The notes below the pieces were generated by a model. It saw only the letters and a program-made list of their open reading frames with translations. It had not been told where the DNA came from and ran no database searches. A program made the translations under genes and the position numbers. This document shows, in pieces, positions 44,301 to 53,277 of a stretch of 64,000 nucleotides of DNA (positions are counted from its first letter, which is position 1; every line of letters begins with the position of its first letter). This stretch comes from Flavobacteriaceae bacterium (lineage in GTDB: Bacteria; Bacteroidota; Bacteroidia; Flavobacteriales; Flavobacteriaceae): assembly GCA_002862645.1 (NCBI GenBank), contig PKDQ01000023.1:28935-92934 (forward strand), given 5' to 3'.

Positions 44301-45515
44301 CATACTATTAAGGCCCTTGGCAATATTATTTGCAGGATTGTTAAGATGTGTATAGCTTTTTTTAGCGGGTTCATACACATAAACACCTTTGTCAATACAA
44401 CTAAACCAAATACGTTCATATTCATCTTTTGCAATGGCAGAAATAGATGAGGGAAAGGGTGTTACCTGGCTTTTATTGTTGTTCTGAAGAAAGCTAAACT
44501 TAAAGTGTTTTGGATCATATTTGTTCAGTCCTTGGTCATAATACCCCATCCATATACGATCGTTAGCATCACAGTGTATGGACCAAACAGAATTGGATTG
44601 TATGCTAAAATCATTTCCAATTTCTTTTAAGTATTGATCTAAAACTTGTCCGTCGTTAGACAATACAAAAAGCCCATCATTTTCAGAACCACATAAAATT
44701 AGTCCGTCTTTATATTCTTCAACTGAGAAAATTCGTTTTTCCGTTATAGGGTAATGTTCCAATACAAAATTGGTAGCGGTAGTAGGAATGATTTTTAAAA
44801 CCCCGTTTTGCACTGTTCCAGCCCACAAATTTCCAAACGTATCAGCTTCCAAACTTACGATTTCACTAGACAAAAGATGCTGGTTTTGAAGCTTGCGATT
44901 TTCAACAGCTTTTAGTTTTAGTGCGGTAAAATCTAGTTGCATCAAGCCTATATTACTGCCCACCCATATGCGCTTTAATTTATCTACCGCGATATTGTTT
45001 ACTTGCAACCCGTTTTCTTCTATACCGTCTTGTAGAATAACTTTTTGAAATTCTTTAGTAATTGTATTGAACACATACACTCCTTTTTCATGCGTGCCAA
45101 CGATAATTCTGATTTCATCCAATTGCGCTAAACTGTGCACGGATAGTTTTAATCCTTCAGGGTTAAACTGTGAAAAAGTAGCTGTTTTTTGGTTGTACAA
45201 GTTTAAGCCGTTGCTCGTGGCAATCCACAAGGTATTTTTTTGATCTATATACAAATCGTGAATCTCAGAACTCGATAAGGCAGAAGCTGTATTAACATCA
45301 TGTTTGAATGTCTCAACAGTAATACCATTGTATTTTTTCAGCCCACCCCCATAAGTTCCTATCCAAAGTTGATTGTTGGAATCGTTAATCATACAAGTGA
45401 TGGCACGTGTGCCAATGTCTTCGCTTATTTTCACAAACAAAAAGGGGTTTTCTTGTGCGTTTGCACCAAAAACGAAGATCAAACTACAGACTATGAAATG
45501 GTAAATTTTTATCAT
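41388..45515 (-). CDS. Hybrid two-component system regulator (HTCS) of the xylan locus
   Basis: The 1375-aa protein combines all parts of a one-protein signalling system: signal peptide (to GANAQ, about 20), about 14 ligand-binding propeller repeats (each with LWIGTYGGG- or IWVGSN-like blades, about 25–690), a Y_Y_Y domain (about 695–770), one membrane helix (about 790–812), HisKA with phospho-acceptor His850 in ISHEFRTPL, an HATPase_c domain (about 950–1080, with DSGIGIKKENI and GTGIGLEVV), a REC domain with Asp1170 in IIADVMMPEMDG, and an AraC-type helix-turn-helix (about 1270–1370). The periplasmic part senses an oligosaccharide and the cytoplasmic part activates the locus. It is divergent from the sulfatase gene. 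Confidence 0.95.
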   Translation of the reverse strand: MIKIYHFIVCSLIFVFGANAQENPFLFVKISEDIGTRAITCMINDSNNQLWIGTYGGGLKKYNGITVETFKHDVNTASALSSSEIHDLYIDQKNTLWIATSNGLNLYNQKTATFSQFNPEGLKLSVHSLAQLDEIRIIVGTHEKGVYVFNTITKEFQKVILQDGIEENGLQVNNIAVDKLKRIWVGSNIGLMQLDFTALKLKAVENRKLQNQHLLSSEIVSLEADTFGNLWAGTVQNGVLKIIPTTATNFVLEHYPITEKRIFSVEEYKDGLILCGSENDGLFVLSNDGQVLDQYLKEIGNDFSIQSNSVWSIHCDANDRIWMGYYDQGLNKYDPKHFKFSFLQNNNKSQVTPFPSSISAIAKDEYERIWFSCIDKGVYVYEPAKKSYTHLNNPANNIAKGLNSMDIPSLFIDSKQNVWVASWYNGIYLLKKGSKRFINFSTNSHRNVLKSNRIVSFSEDSNGVIWIGTFSSGLVSYNPKTEKLRHHASEAFQKFELQNGNIRKVIVDKDDKVWMGTRKGIYRYNQKKGEVVSYNAKIRELTNGVVADFIVFALYEDSKNNIWVGTDGYGLFSYSSVEDSFTWNGKDSEIRNMSINSITQTYDGFYWLGTDDGLIRYDQANENFRIFESEDGLLSKKINRSAFYTERNTLYLGTSEGINFFDFNNIPLNGNLPKIIFQDLKIGNKRINISENGPLKKSIQYSDTILLSHDQSSFSIDFVGVNMTRGEKNNYAYMLEGLDRDWNYVDQLRTATFTNIKPGKYVFKLKAANNDGIWNDASKEVFIKVQPPYWATIGAKICYFIILCGLGFYIFRLIKLRIRERRKAEVERNQRKQTEELHAKKIQFFTNISHEFRTPLTLMLNPLESLLSAPDVTALPDDVRAKHRIIHRNTKRMKRLIDELMDFRKMQFGKIQLRVKETDLLAVVKNVTSYYEEEGLYRNIHLNFAHGEIGQTRVWADTSMLEKIIFNLLSNAFKATKEGGAIDVFVRYHQGGVVFPLIDNMQPQDAFEVIIKDSGIGIKKENIRNIFERFYQDKNNNEQYYGGTGIGLEVVRKFVDYHKGKIEVESEEELGTSFKIFFAAGKTHFSENQFATYTTEQPQQNITQTRDKNLETTEPHSEKEHSLLIVEDNLELREYLKLELKGAYRVLEAANGKIGLEMAKQHKPDVIIADVMMPEMDGIEMCQVLKSNKSTSTIPVLMLTAKVAEKERIEGIDAGADVYLKKPFSVNLLKSHLRQLVKAKNTFYQSYFKSLELDVDYANYDKKILADVLNVIGNNLSKEDLCVQDIANELGLSRSKLYRKIKALTGNSANEIIRKTRLEKAKELLTKTEMTIGEICFKVGFASPSYFTKRFKEHTGVIPKEYRYNNKDQKEIATS

Positions 45516-45674
45516 CTGTGTAAAACTAATATAAAAATTTGACCAAATAAGGTACTGTATTATAATTATTTAGCCATTTGTAACAATATAATGGCCAATT
45601 TGTTTTGACAAAGACAAGAGGTGAATTATAATTGTTAGTTTTAATTCATCTATTAATGCATTTTATCTTAAGAC

Positions 45675-47081
45675 ATGATGAAATTATCATACACTGCCCT
45701 TTTTTCTGCCCTATTATTTTCATTTTTAACTCATGGTCAAGCTGCTGACGATGCCCCCACGCCAAATATTTTTATCTATTTAGCTGATGATCAAAATGCA
45801 TGGGATTATGAAATCCACGGTAATGATCAAGTGGACACATCCCATTACGACCGTCTTGTGCGTGAGGGCATGTCTTTTACAAATGCCTATACAGCACAGG
45901 CCATTTGTGCGCCAAGCCGCTCCCAATTATTTACGGGCCTTTTTCCAGTAAGAAATGGTTGTATGGCAAATCATTTGCCTGTGAAAAAAGTGAAAGACAT
46001 CAATGACTATTTTAGCGATTTAGGCTATGAAGTTATTTTGGCTGGTAAAGGGCATATCAAACCCTCTAATGTGTTTAACTGGACCCATTTTTACCACACT
46101 AGCGAAAACAGACTATTACCCTTAAATAAAGTCAAAAAATATATTCAAAACACAACAAAACCGTTTTGTGTTATTTTCGCTTCTGATCTTCCTCACGGCC
46201 CATACCCGAAGCAAAATAATTATGCAGACAAACCTTTGGACTACGATCCTTCAGTAAAGAATACAAACCAAAACATTGCACGCAGTAAATCTGGTTATTA
46301 CCAAAACATTGAGGATGACAATGCCCAACTAGGACGTGTACTCAGTATGCTCACGTCTGAAATGGTACTAGACGATGCCTTGTTTATGTATATGTCAGAC
46401 CACGGCTTAAAGGGCAAATGGAGTGTTCGCGAAACGGGGATTAAAATTCCCATGGTAGTGCGTTGGCCCGAAAAGGTAATGCCCAAAACCCAGTCAGATC
46501 GGTTGGTTACAATAGCCGATGTATTGCCTACTTTGGTGCATACTGCTGGTGGTGTCGATATTGAAGCTATAGACGGGCGAAGCTTTTTACCTTTACTTTC
46601 TGGGGATGACAAGCCCATTAGGGATTATGTTTATGCAATTTCGACAAGACAAAATATCCAAAAGTGTCAAATATTTCCTTCTAGATCGGTGCGAGGAATA
46701 CGGTATAAATATATCCGAAACTTTAACGCTATGGAAGTAGTGGACCAAAACCTTGGGGACAACCCCGCAGTTAATGCGTTTATTAAACTTGGCGCTCAAG
46801 CTTTTAAGCATGTTCCTTACGAAGAGCTGTATGATCTTCAAAACGACCCATATGAGCACCACAATTTGGCATCGAATACCAAATTCAACAAAATTAAGGA
46901 GGAGCTAGCACAACAATTAGTGCGATGGATGACCCAGCAAGGCGACTTTTTGATTACACACACCATGCCACTAATTAAGCCGACACTTCATCCCTTAGAT
47001 CGCACTTCAAAATGGAACAAGCCCGACAAATCCCTGCTCGGAACCTTAACAGATGAAGATTATATGGAGGTACATTACTAA
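45675..47081 (+). CDS. Arylsulfatase-family sulfatase (formylglycine type)
   Basis: The 468-aa exported protein (signal peptide to THGQA) is an S1 sulfatase. It has IYLADDQNAWD (metal-binding Asp pair, family DDQ variant), the maturation motif C78-A-P-S-R82 in AICAPSRSQLFTG where Cys78 becomes formylglycine, GKGHIKP, PHGPYP, MSDHG and KWSVRETGIKIPMVVRWP. It removes sulfate esters from a sugar or polysaccharide. No maturase gene lies in the window. Its place at the head of the GH43–xylB–xylA–xylE run suggests a sulfated xylan or related substrate. Start codon could be the second ATG. Confidence 0.9.
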   Translation: MMKLSYTALFSALLFSFLTHGQAADDAPTPNIFIYLADDQNAWDYEIHGNDQVDTSHYDRLVREGMSFTNAYTAQAICAPSRSQLFTGLFPVRNGCMANHLPVKKVKDINDYFSDLGYEVILAGKGHIKPSNVFNWTHFYHTSENRLLPLNKVKKYIQNTTKPFCVIFASDLPHGPYPKQNNYADKPLDYDPSVKNTNQNIARSKSGYYQNIEDDNAQLGRVLSMLTSEMVLDDALFMYMSDHGLKGKWSVRETGIKIPMVVRWPEKVMPKTQSDRLVTIADVLPTLVHTAGGVDIEAIDGRSFLPLLSGDDKPIRDYVYAISTRQNIQKCQIFPSRSVRGIRYKYIRNFNAMEVVDQNLGDNPAVNAFIKLGAQAFKHVPYEELYDLQNDPYEHHNLASNTKFNKIKEELAQQLVRWMTQQGDFLITHTMPLIKPTLHPLDRTSKWNKPDKSLLGTLTDEDYMEVHY

Positions 47082-47201
47082 AGTTTCTCACATAAGCTCA
47101 AAAGGGTTAAATATGCTACTTAGCATAGCTGATTTAGATGCTTTGGAACCCATGTATTAGTTTTTGCTCAATTTATTATAATTCCCGACAAGTCACCATA
47201 A

Positions 47202-47209
47202 TATATTTG
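47202..47209 (+). promoter_or_regulatory. -7 box TATATTTG before the GH43–xylB–xylA–xylE run
   Basis: TATATTTG matches TAnnTTTG and ends 21 nt before the GH43 ATG at 47231. No TTG at the usual distance, so the -33 half is not seen. Confidence 0.4.
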
Positions 47210-47230
47210 AAATGACTTTAAACCAAAACC

Positions 47231-48322
47231 ATGCTCAATAAATTCTTTTCTATTTTTTCACCATTGCTTGTTGTATCAGTATCAATCAGTTCATGTGGTC
47301 AGTTGTTAGAACAATTAAATCCAAATCCAGACTTTTTGAATACCCCTCTGGTTAGTGAAATTTTTACAGCTGATCCTTCTGCACATATTTTTAATGACCG
47401 CATTTATATTTATGCCTCTCATGATATTGAGTCAGGTGGCATTGAAGACGATAGCGGCAATCATTTTAACATGATAGATTACCAAGTGTTGTCTATGAAC
47501 CTAGACGGCAGTGATGTTACGGTACATCCAGTTGGTTTAAGTGTTGACGATGTGTCATGGGCAAAAAGTAAATTTTGGGCACCGGACGCGGCATATAAAG
47601 ACGGCACATATTATCTGTATTACCCTGCCAAAGATGCCGATAATATATTTAGACTAGGTGTTGCTACTTCAGACAAACCCGAAGGGCCCTTCACCCCGCA
47701 GCCCGAACCAATGAAAGATAGCTACAGTATTGATCCTGCTGTTTATGTAGACGATGACGGTAGTGCTTATATTTATTATGGAGGTATTTGGGGCGGACAA
47801 TTACAACGTTGGGAAAGTGGATCTTATGATGAAAATGGGTCCTTAAAAGACATGGGTGTTCCAGATAGACCAGCCATTTTACCACGAATTGCAAAACTCT
47901 CAGATGATATGCTAAAGTTTGCCGAAGAAGTAAAGCAAATTGAAATTTTAGATAAAAACGGCAATCCCATTTTAACCAAAGATTTAGACAGAAGATTTTT
48001 TGAAGCGCCTTGGATTCACAAGCACAACGGTACCTATTATTTGAGCTACTCTACTGGTGACACCCACCTTTTGGCCTATGCCACTGGCGACAATCCATAC
48101 GGACCATTTACGTATCAAGGTGTGCTTAACGAACCAGTACAAGGGTGGACAAACCATCACTCTACATTAAAAGTTGGAAATCAGTGGTTTTTGTTTTACC
48201 ACGATACCGAGATTTCAGGGAAAACACATTTGAGAAATGTTAAATTCACTACATTTAAGCACAACGAAGATGGAACTATTGATCCAATAAAGACTTACTT
48301 TGGTAACGATTGGAGATTCTAA
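47231..48322 (+). CDS. GH43 glycosidase lipoprotein
   Basis: The 363-aa lipoprotein (SISSC, Cys22) is a single-domain GH43 propeller. Catalytic residues by position: base Asp48 in FTADPSAHIF, Asp168 in YSIDPAVYVDDDG, and acid Glu258 in RFFEAPWIHKH. It has no C-terminal sandwich, unlike the GH43 at 36190. The layout (short form, GGQLQRWE insert, WTNHHSTLKVGNQWFLFYHD) is like GH43 enzymes that act as xylosidase or arabinofuranosidase. It precedes xylB by 22 bp and is likely in one transcript with it. Confidence 0.9.
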   Translation: MLNKFFSIFSPLLVVSVSISSCGQLLEQLNPNPDFLNTPLVSEIFTADPSAHIFNDRIYIYASHDIESGGIEDDSGNHFNMIDYQVLSMNLDGSDVTVHPVGLSVDDVSWAKSKFWAPDAAYKDGTYYLYYPAKDADNIFRLGVATSDKPEGPFTPQPEPMKDSYSIDPAVYVDDDGSAYIYYGGIWGGQLQRWESGSYDENGSLKDMGVPDRPAILPRIAKLSDDMLKFAEEVKQIEILDKNGNPILTKDLDRRFFEAPWIHKHNGTYYLSYSTGDTHLLAYATGDNPYGPFTYQGVLNEPVQGWTNHHSTLKVGNQWFLFYHDTEISGKTHLRNVKFTTFKHNEDGTIDPIKTYFGNDWRF

Positions 48323-48344
48323 TAACTAACAGTTACTTCTATAC

Positions 48345-49826
48345 ATGTATAATATTGGATATGATATAGGCAGCTCCTCCATAAAAGCTGCACTAGTAGA
48401 AGTGGATACGGGAAAACAAATTGCCGTTACCCACGAACCCGAGGGCGAGATGGGCATGATTAGCCCCAATGCATCTTGGGCAGAACAAGATCCTGAGGTG
48501 TGGTGGGAACTGATTTGTTTGGCCACAAAAAAACTCTTAACACAAACAGGTATTGATTCAGCAAAGATTAGCGGAATTGGCATTGCTTACCAAATGCATG
48601 GGTTGGTTGTGGTAGACCGCAATGGATCACCACTTCGAAATGCCATCATCTGGTGCGACAGTAGAGCAGTAGCTATTGGGAACGAGGCCTTTAAGGCATT
48701 AGGCACCAAAAAATGTATGGAGCATTTGCTCAATAGCCCTGCAAATTTTACAGCTTCCAAGCTAAAGTGGGTGCGCGACAACGAGCCGGATATTTATGAA
48801 AAAATATATAAGTACATGCTGCCTGGCGATTATATTGCCTATAAGTTTTCAGGAGACATAACCACGACCATCAATGGACTTTCGGAGGGCACCCTTTGGG
48901 ATTATAAAAATCACGAACCTGCAAACTGGCTGCTTTCGTATTACAAACTAAACCCAGAAATGACCCCCGATTTGGTTGATAATTTTTCTGTACAGGCAAG
49001 ACTCAACCAACAGGGAGCGGAAGCCTCTGGACTAAAAGCTGGGACACCTATTTCCTACCGAGCTGGGGATCAACCTAACAATGCATTATCTCTTAACGTG
49101 ATGAAGCCTGGAGAGGTTGCTGCCACGGGTGGAACATCTGGCGTGGTATATGCCCTTACCGGCAGCATGCAAACAAAAGAACTTGAGCGCATTAATCATT
49201 TTGCGCATGTAAATTATACTGCCTCTGCTCCCGTTATTGGTAAGTTATTATGTATCAATGGCGCTGGAATACAGTACAGGTGGATGAAAAATAATACAGG
49301 AGCTGAGAGCTACAACCATATGAACCAACTTGCAGATGCAGCACCTGTAGGAGCTAATGGATTGTGCGTGATGCCCTTTGGCAATGGCGCAGAACGTATG
49401 TTGGGCAATAGAAATATTGAAGCCAGGATGTTAAACATCAACCTGAACAAACACAGCCAAGGTTCAATTTACAGAGCAACACTTGAGGGAATTGCATTCT
49501 CTTTTATTTATGGAATGAAGTTTATTAAAAGCGACAATACTCCCTTACATGTTATAAGAGCTGGAAATGACAACTTGTTTAGATCCGAGCTTTTCTCGAA
49601 TACCATTGCATCTTTAATTGGACAAGAGATTGAAATTTACAATACAACTGGCGCCATCGGTGCTGCAAGGGCTGCCTCGGTTCATCACGACGATTTGGCT
49701 GCTTTTGGCGAGCGAATTTCAAAAAATGATTATTTGAGTAGTTATACTCCTCAAAAAAATACAGACGCTTATGTCGAAGCCTATGAAAAATGGGAAAAAG
49801 AACTTAAAACAATAATCAATAATTAA
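48345..49826 (+). CDS. xylB: Xylulokinase
   Basis: The 493-aa FGGY kinase phosphorylates D-xylulose. It has NIGYDIGSSSIKAALVE at the N-terminus (phosphate 1 motif), AYQMHGLVVVD, IWCDSRA, LPGDYIAYKFSG, the glycine-rich GAGDQPNN-like RAGDQPNNALSLNV, VAATGGTSGVVYA and FSNTIASLIGQEIEIYNTTGAIGAARAA near the C-terminus. Cytoplasmic; acts with XylA, which starts 7 bp downstream. In combination they convert xylose to xylulose 5-phosphate. Confidence 0.95.
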   Translation: MYNIGYDIGSSSIKAALVEVDTGKQIAVTHEPEGEMGMISPNASWAEQDPEVWWELICLATKKLLTQTGIDSAKISGIGIAYQMHGLVVVDRNGSPLRNAIIWCDSRAVAIGNEAFKALGTKKCMEHLLNSPANFTASKLKWVRDNEPDIYEKIYKYMLPGDYIAYKFSGDITTTINGLSEGTLWDYKNHEPANWLLSYYKLNPEMTPDLVDNFSVQARLNQQGAEASGLKAGTPISYRAGDQPNNALSLNVMKPGEVAATGGTSGVVYALTGSMQTKELERINHFAHVNYTASAPVIGKLLCINGAGIQYRWMKNNTGAESYNHMNQLADAAPVGANGLCVMPFGNGAERMLGNRNIEARMLNINLNKHSQGSIYRATLEGIAFSFIYGMKFIKSDNTPLHVIRAGNDNLFRSELFSNTIASLIGQEIEIYNTTGAIGAARAASVHHDDLAAFGERISKNDYLSSYTPQKNTDAYVEAYEKWEKELKTIINN

Positions 49827-49833
49827 ATATACC

Positions 49834-51153
49834 ATGGGAGATAAAGAATACTTCAAGGGAATACCAAAAATTGCATTCGAAGGAAAAACATCAGACAATC
49901 CTTTGGCCTTTAAATATTATAATCCAGATCAAGTTGTGGCTGGCAAGACCATGCGCGAACACTTCAAATTTGCTATTGCTTATTGGCATAGCTTCTGTGG
50001 CCAAGGTTCGGATCCATTTGGCGCTGGTACCCAAAACTTTCCTTGGGACCAAAGCAACGATCCAGTTCAGGCTGCCAAAGATAAAGCAGATGCTGCTTTT
50101 GAATTTATATCTAAAATGGGCTTTGATTACTTCTGCTTTCACGATTATGATCTTATACAAGAAGGCAGTTCATTGGTCGAATCAGAAAAGCGATTAGAAG
50201 CCATTACGGATTATATAAAAAACAAACAAGAGGCCTCAGGGATCAAGCTTTTGTGGGGAACGGCAAATTGCTTTTCCAACTCAAGATATATGAACGGCGC
50301 CGCCACCAATCCTGATTTTGACGTAGTTGCCTATGCGGGTGCTCAAGTTAAAATGGCATTGGATGCTACACTAAAACTCAACGGTGAAAACTATGTATTT
50401 TGGGGTGGTCGTGAAGGATATATTTCGTTATTAAACACCGATATGGGACGCGAACAAGAGCACATGGCACGTTTTTTAACCATGGCTAAAGACTATGCAC
50501 GTTCGCAAGGGTTTACGGGAACTTTCTTTATTGAGCCTAAGCCTATGGAGCCAAGTAAACATCAATATGATTTTGATGCGGCAACATCCATTGGGTTTTT
50601 ACAAAAATATGGCCTTCAAGACGATTTTAAGTTGAATATTGAAGTCAATCACGCAACCTTGGCACAGCACACTTTTGAGCATGAACTAACGGTTGCTGCC
50701 AATGACAATATGTTGGGTAGTATTGACGCCAACAGGGGCGACTACCAAAATGGGTGGGATACGGATCAATTCCCCAACAACATTGAAGAAACGGCTCGAG
50801 CCATGATGGTTTTTCTCAAAGCAGGTGGATTACAAGGTGGTGGTGTTAATTTTGACGCCAAAATCAGACGAAATTCAACGGACTTGGAAGACCTATTCCA
50901 TGCGCACATTGGAGGTGCAGATACCTTTGCACGCGGGCTTCTAGTAGCAGATAAAGTACTTAACGATCCTGCTTTTTCATCTATGGTTAATAGGCGATAT
51001 GCTTCGTTTGATAGTGGACAGGGATCTGCATTTGAGCAAGGTAAATTGTCACTGACCGACTTATTTGATGTGGCCACCAACAATATGGCTGCTATCAAAT
51101 CGATAAGCGGTAAGCAAGAGTATTTAGAGAATATTTTAAATAACCACATATAA
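49834..51153 (+). CDS. xylA: Xylose isomerase
   Basis: The 439-aa class II isomerase converts D-xylose to D-xylulose. Active-site landmarks are His103 and Asp106 in FCFHDYDL, FWGGREGY, metal-ligand Glu234 in FFIEPKPMEPSKHQYDFD, NIEVNHATLAQHTFEHEL and GSIDANRGDYQNGWDTDQFP. Length is normal. It lies between xylB (7 bp) and the symporter gene (10 bp), so all three are co-expressed. Confidence 0.97.
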   Translation: MGDKEYFKGIPKIAFEGKTSDNPLAFKYYNPDQVVAGKTMREHFKFAIAYWHSFCGQGSDPFGAGTQNFPWDQSNDPVQAAKDKADAAFEFISKMGFDYFCFHDYDLIQEGSSLVESEKRLEAITDYIKNKQEASGIKLLWGTANCFSNSRYMNGAATNPDFDVVAYAGAQVKMALDATLKLNGENYVFWGGREGYISLLNTDMGREQEHMARFLTMAKDYARSQGFTGTFFIEPKPMEPSKHQYDFDAATSIGFLQKYGLQDDFKLNIEVNHATLAQHTFEHELTVAANDNMLGSIDANRGDYQNGWDTDQFPNNIEETARAMMVFLKAGGLQGGGVNFDAKIRRNSTDLEDLFHAHIGGADTFARGLLVADKVLNDPAFSSMVNRRYASFDSGQGSAFEQGKLSLTDLFDVATNNMAAIKSISGKQEYLENILNNHI

Positions 51154-51163
51154 ACAACTAATC

Positions 51164-52573
51164 ATGGAAAACAAGTCATATTTATTGAGATTAACTTTAG
51201 TAGCTACATTAGGCGGTCTACTCTTTGGTTATGATACTGGTGTAATAGCAGGAACTGTAGGTTCCTTAGATGCTTTTTTTATTGAACCCAAAGGATTAGA
51301 CGAGCTAGCTGCAAGTTCCTTAAAAGGATGGCTAGTTTCCATTGCACTGATCGGTTGTATTATTGGTGGTGCCCTTGCGGGAGTGGTTGGCAAGAAATTG
51401 GGTAGAAAAAAAGGACTGGCAGTAGCCGGTGTTTTGTTCTTTATTTCAGCACTTGGCTCAGCACTTCCTGAAATGTTTATTCAACCTCTTGGTCAAGGCG
51501 ATCACACGCTCTCTACTGTTTTTATGATTTACAGACTTATAGGAGGTATTGGCGTCGGTATAGCATCCATGCTATCACCTGTTTACATTGCTGAAATTGC
51601 ACCAGCTAAGGACAGGGGAAAATTAGTATCTTATAATCAACTGGCCATTGTAGGTGGATTTATGGTTGTCTATTTTGTAAATTATTTCATTGCTTTGAGC
51701 GGCGATGATTTGTGGCTTAATGAAATTGGATGGCGATATATGTTTGCTTCTGAACTAATTCCAGTTAGTATCTTCTTGGCACTCTTGTATTTTGTTCCTG
51801 ATACCCCCAGATCCTTGGTATCACACGATAAAGAAGATGAGGCTTTAGAAATTCTAAAGAAAGTAAATAGTGAAAGCGAAGCTCAAAGTATCTTGCGTGA
51901 TATTAAGAACACCCTTGTTGTTAAAACCAATAGCGCCCTCACATATGGCTGGGGTCTTATCATCATCGGTATTTTACTCTCTGTGTTTCAACAATTTGTA
52001 GGTATTAACGTTGTGTTATACTACGCACCAGAGATTTTCAAAACCTTAAATTTGGGTACAGATGCCGCCCTATTACAGACCATTATTGTGGGAATTGTAA
52101 ACTTCCTATTTACCATTATAGCTGTCAAAACGGTAGATAATTATGGACGAAAGCCGTTGATGTTTATTGGCGCAGTTGGGATGGCTGTTGCCATGATTGC
52201 TTTGGGGTTTGCATTCTATTCAGAGATAGGCGGATATGCTGCACTCATTTGTATGATGGTATATGTTGCTGCTTTTGCATTGAGTTGGGGACCTGTCACT
52301 TGGGTACTACTCGCTGAAATTTTTCCAAATGATATTCGCAACAAGGCCATGCCTATTGCAGTGGCAGCACAATGGTTATCTAATTGGCTGGTATCAGCAA
52401 CCTTCCCGGTGATGAATGAAAATTCATATTTGGTTGACACATTCAATAATGGATTTGCCTATTGGATCTACGGAATCATGTCAATAATTGCAGCTGTCTT
52501 TGTTTTGAAATTTGTTCCAGAAACAAAAGGCAAGACTTTAGAAGAAATGAATAATCTTTGGAAAAAAGAATAA
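51164..52573 (+). CDS. Sugar porter MFS transporter, probable D-xylose:H+ symporter
   Basis: The 469-aa membrane protein has the 12-helix layout of the sugar porter family. Signatures are LFGYDTGVIAG in helix 1, GKKLGRKKG between helices 2 and 3, PVYIAEIAPAKDRGKLVSYNQL in helix 4/5, PDTPRSLV after helix 6, QQFVGINVVLYYAPEIF in helix 7, and VPETKGKTLEEM at the end, as in XylE. Located right after xylA, so D-xylose is the likely substrate. It lies in the inner membrane. Confidence 0.9.
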   Translation: MENKSYLLRLTLVATLGGLLFGYDTGVIAGTVGSLDAFFIEPKGLDELAASSLKGWLVSIALIGCIIGGALAGVVGKKLGRKKGLAVAGVLFFISALGSALPEMFIQPLGQGDHTLSTVFMIYRLIGGIGVGIASMLSPVYIAEIAPAKDRGKLVSYNQLAIVGGFMVVYFVNYFIALSGDDLWLNEIGWRYMFASELIPVSIFLALLYFVPDTPRSLVSHDKEDEALEILKKVNSESEAQSILRDIKNTLVVKTNSALTYGWGLIIIGILLSVFQQFVGINVVLYYAPEIFKTLNLGTDAALLQTIIVGIVNFLFTIIAVKTVDNYGRKPLMFIGAVGMAVAMIALGFAFYSEIGGYAALICMMVYVAAFALSWGPVTWVLLAEIFPNDIRNKAMPIAVAAQWLSNWLVSATFPVMNENSYLVDTFNNGFAYWIYGIMSIIAAVFVLKFVPETKGKTLEEMNNLWKKE

Positions 52574-52608
52574 ACCTAAGTGTATAGTTTAGCCAAGGAG
52601 GCTTTAAA

Positions 52609-53275
52609 TTATGACCACCATGTAGTATTATATACTGTGTTATTTTCTATAGTGATGTGATCGCTATCATTAAAACGAATTCCAGAGCTAGGGATATCAT
52701 GGACCATATTATTTTTAATAATAATGTGGTTGTGACCTTGAAAACCTCCCCATATTCCTTTTCCAGAAAAATAAGAGTTGTTGTAGTTAGTATTGGGGTT
52801 GTTATCATTAGTTACTGTTATTTTGTACTGCCTATCTGCTTGAGCATAATTTATCTGACTTGATGGGCCTTCAACTTCAAATCCACTTATTATGATGAAG
52901 CTTTGACTGCCAGATATTTCAATTCCACCTTGATCATCAAATTTTATTTTAGGAGAATGCCCTGGATAGTTTGTGAGTGTAATATAATTACCTGGCTGGC
53001 CAGATTTATTAATTATAACTGCGCTGGGATTATTTAAAGTATTAATATTTACAGGGTTAGCAGTACCATAATTTGAATTTGTGTATGTACCGTTCATCAC
53101 AAAAATAGTTTCGCCTGGATCAACTTCTTGAATAGCCTTGGCTATTGTTTTAAATGGCGCAGACTCTGTGCCATCATTATTGTTTGAACCTGATGTATCC
53201 GAAACATACAAGTCCTGAGCATTAGTTATTTCAGAAACAAGGCAAAAAATTAATATATTTAAAGCTAACTTTCAT
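52609..53275 (-). pseudogene. Frameshifted, truncated copy of the neighbouring beta-helix gene
   Basis: The intact frame (52609–53211, 200 aa with its first Met inside the fold) matches about residues 27–247 of the adjacent 794-aa protein, including FKTIAKAI, NYPGHSPKIKFDDQGGI, SYFSGKGIWGG, SGIRFNDSDHITIENNTVYNTTWW, then stops at TGGTGGTCATAA. Upstream, from ATG at 53275, the sequence reads ATGAAAGTTAGC; if one A is removed it becomes MKLALNILIFCLVSEITNAQDLYVS, a signal peptide in frame with the rest. So the start is broken by a 1-base insertion and the 3' two-thirds are missing. The start lies 2 nt after the stop of the intact copy, suggesting an old tandem duplication. Confidence 0.8.
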
Positions 53276-53277
53276 TC

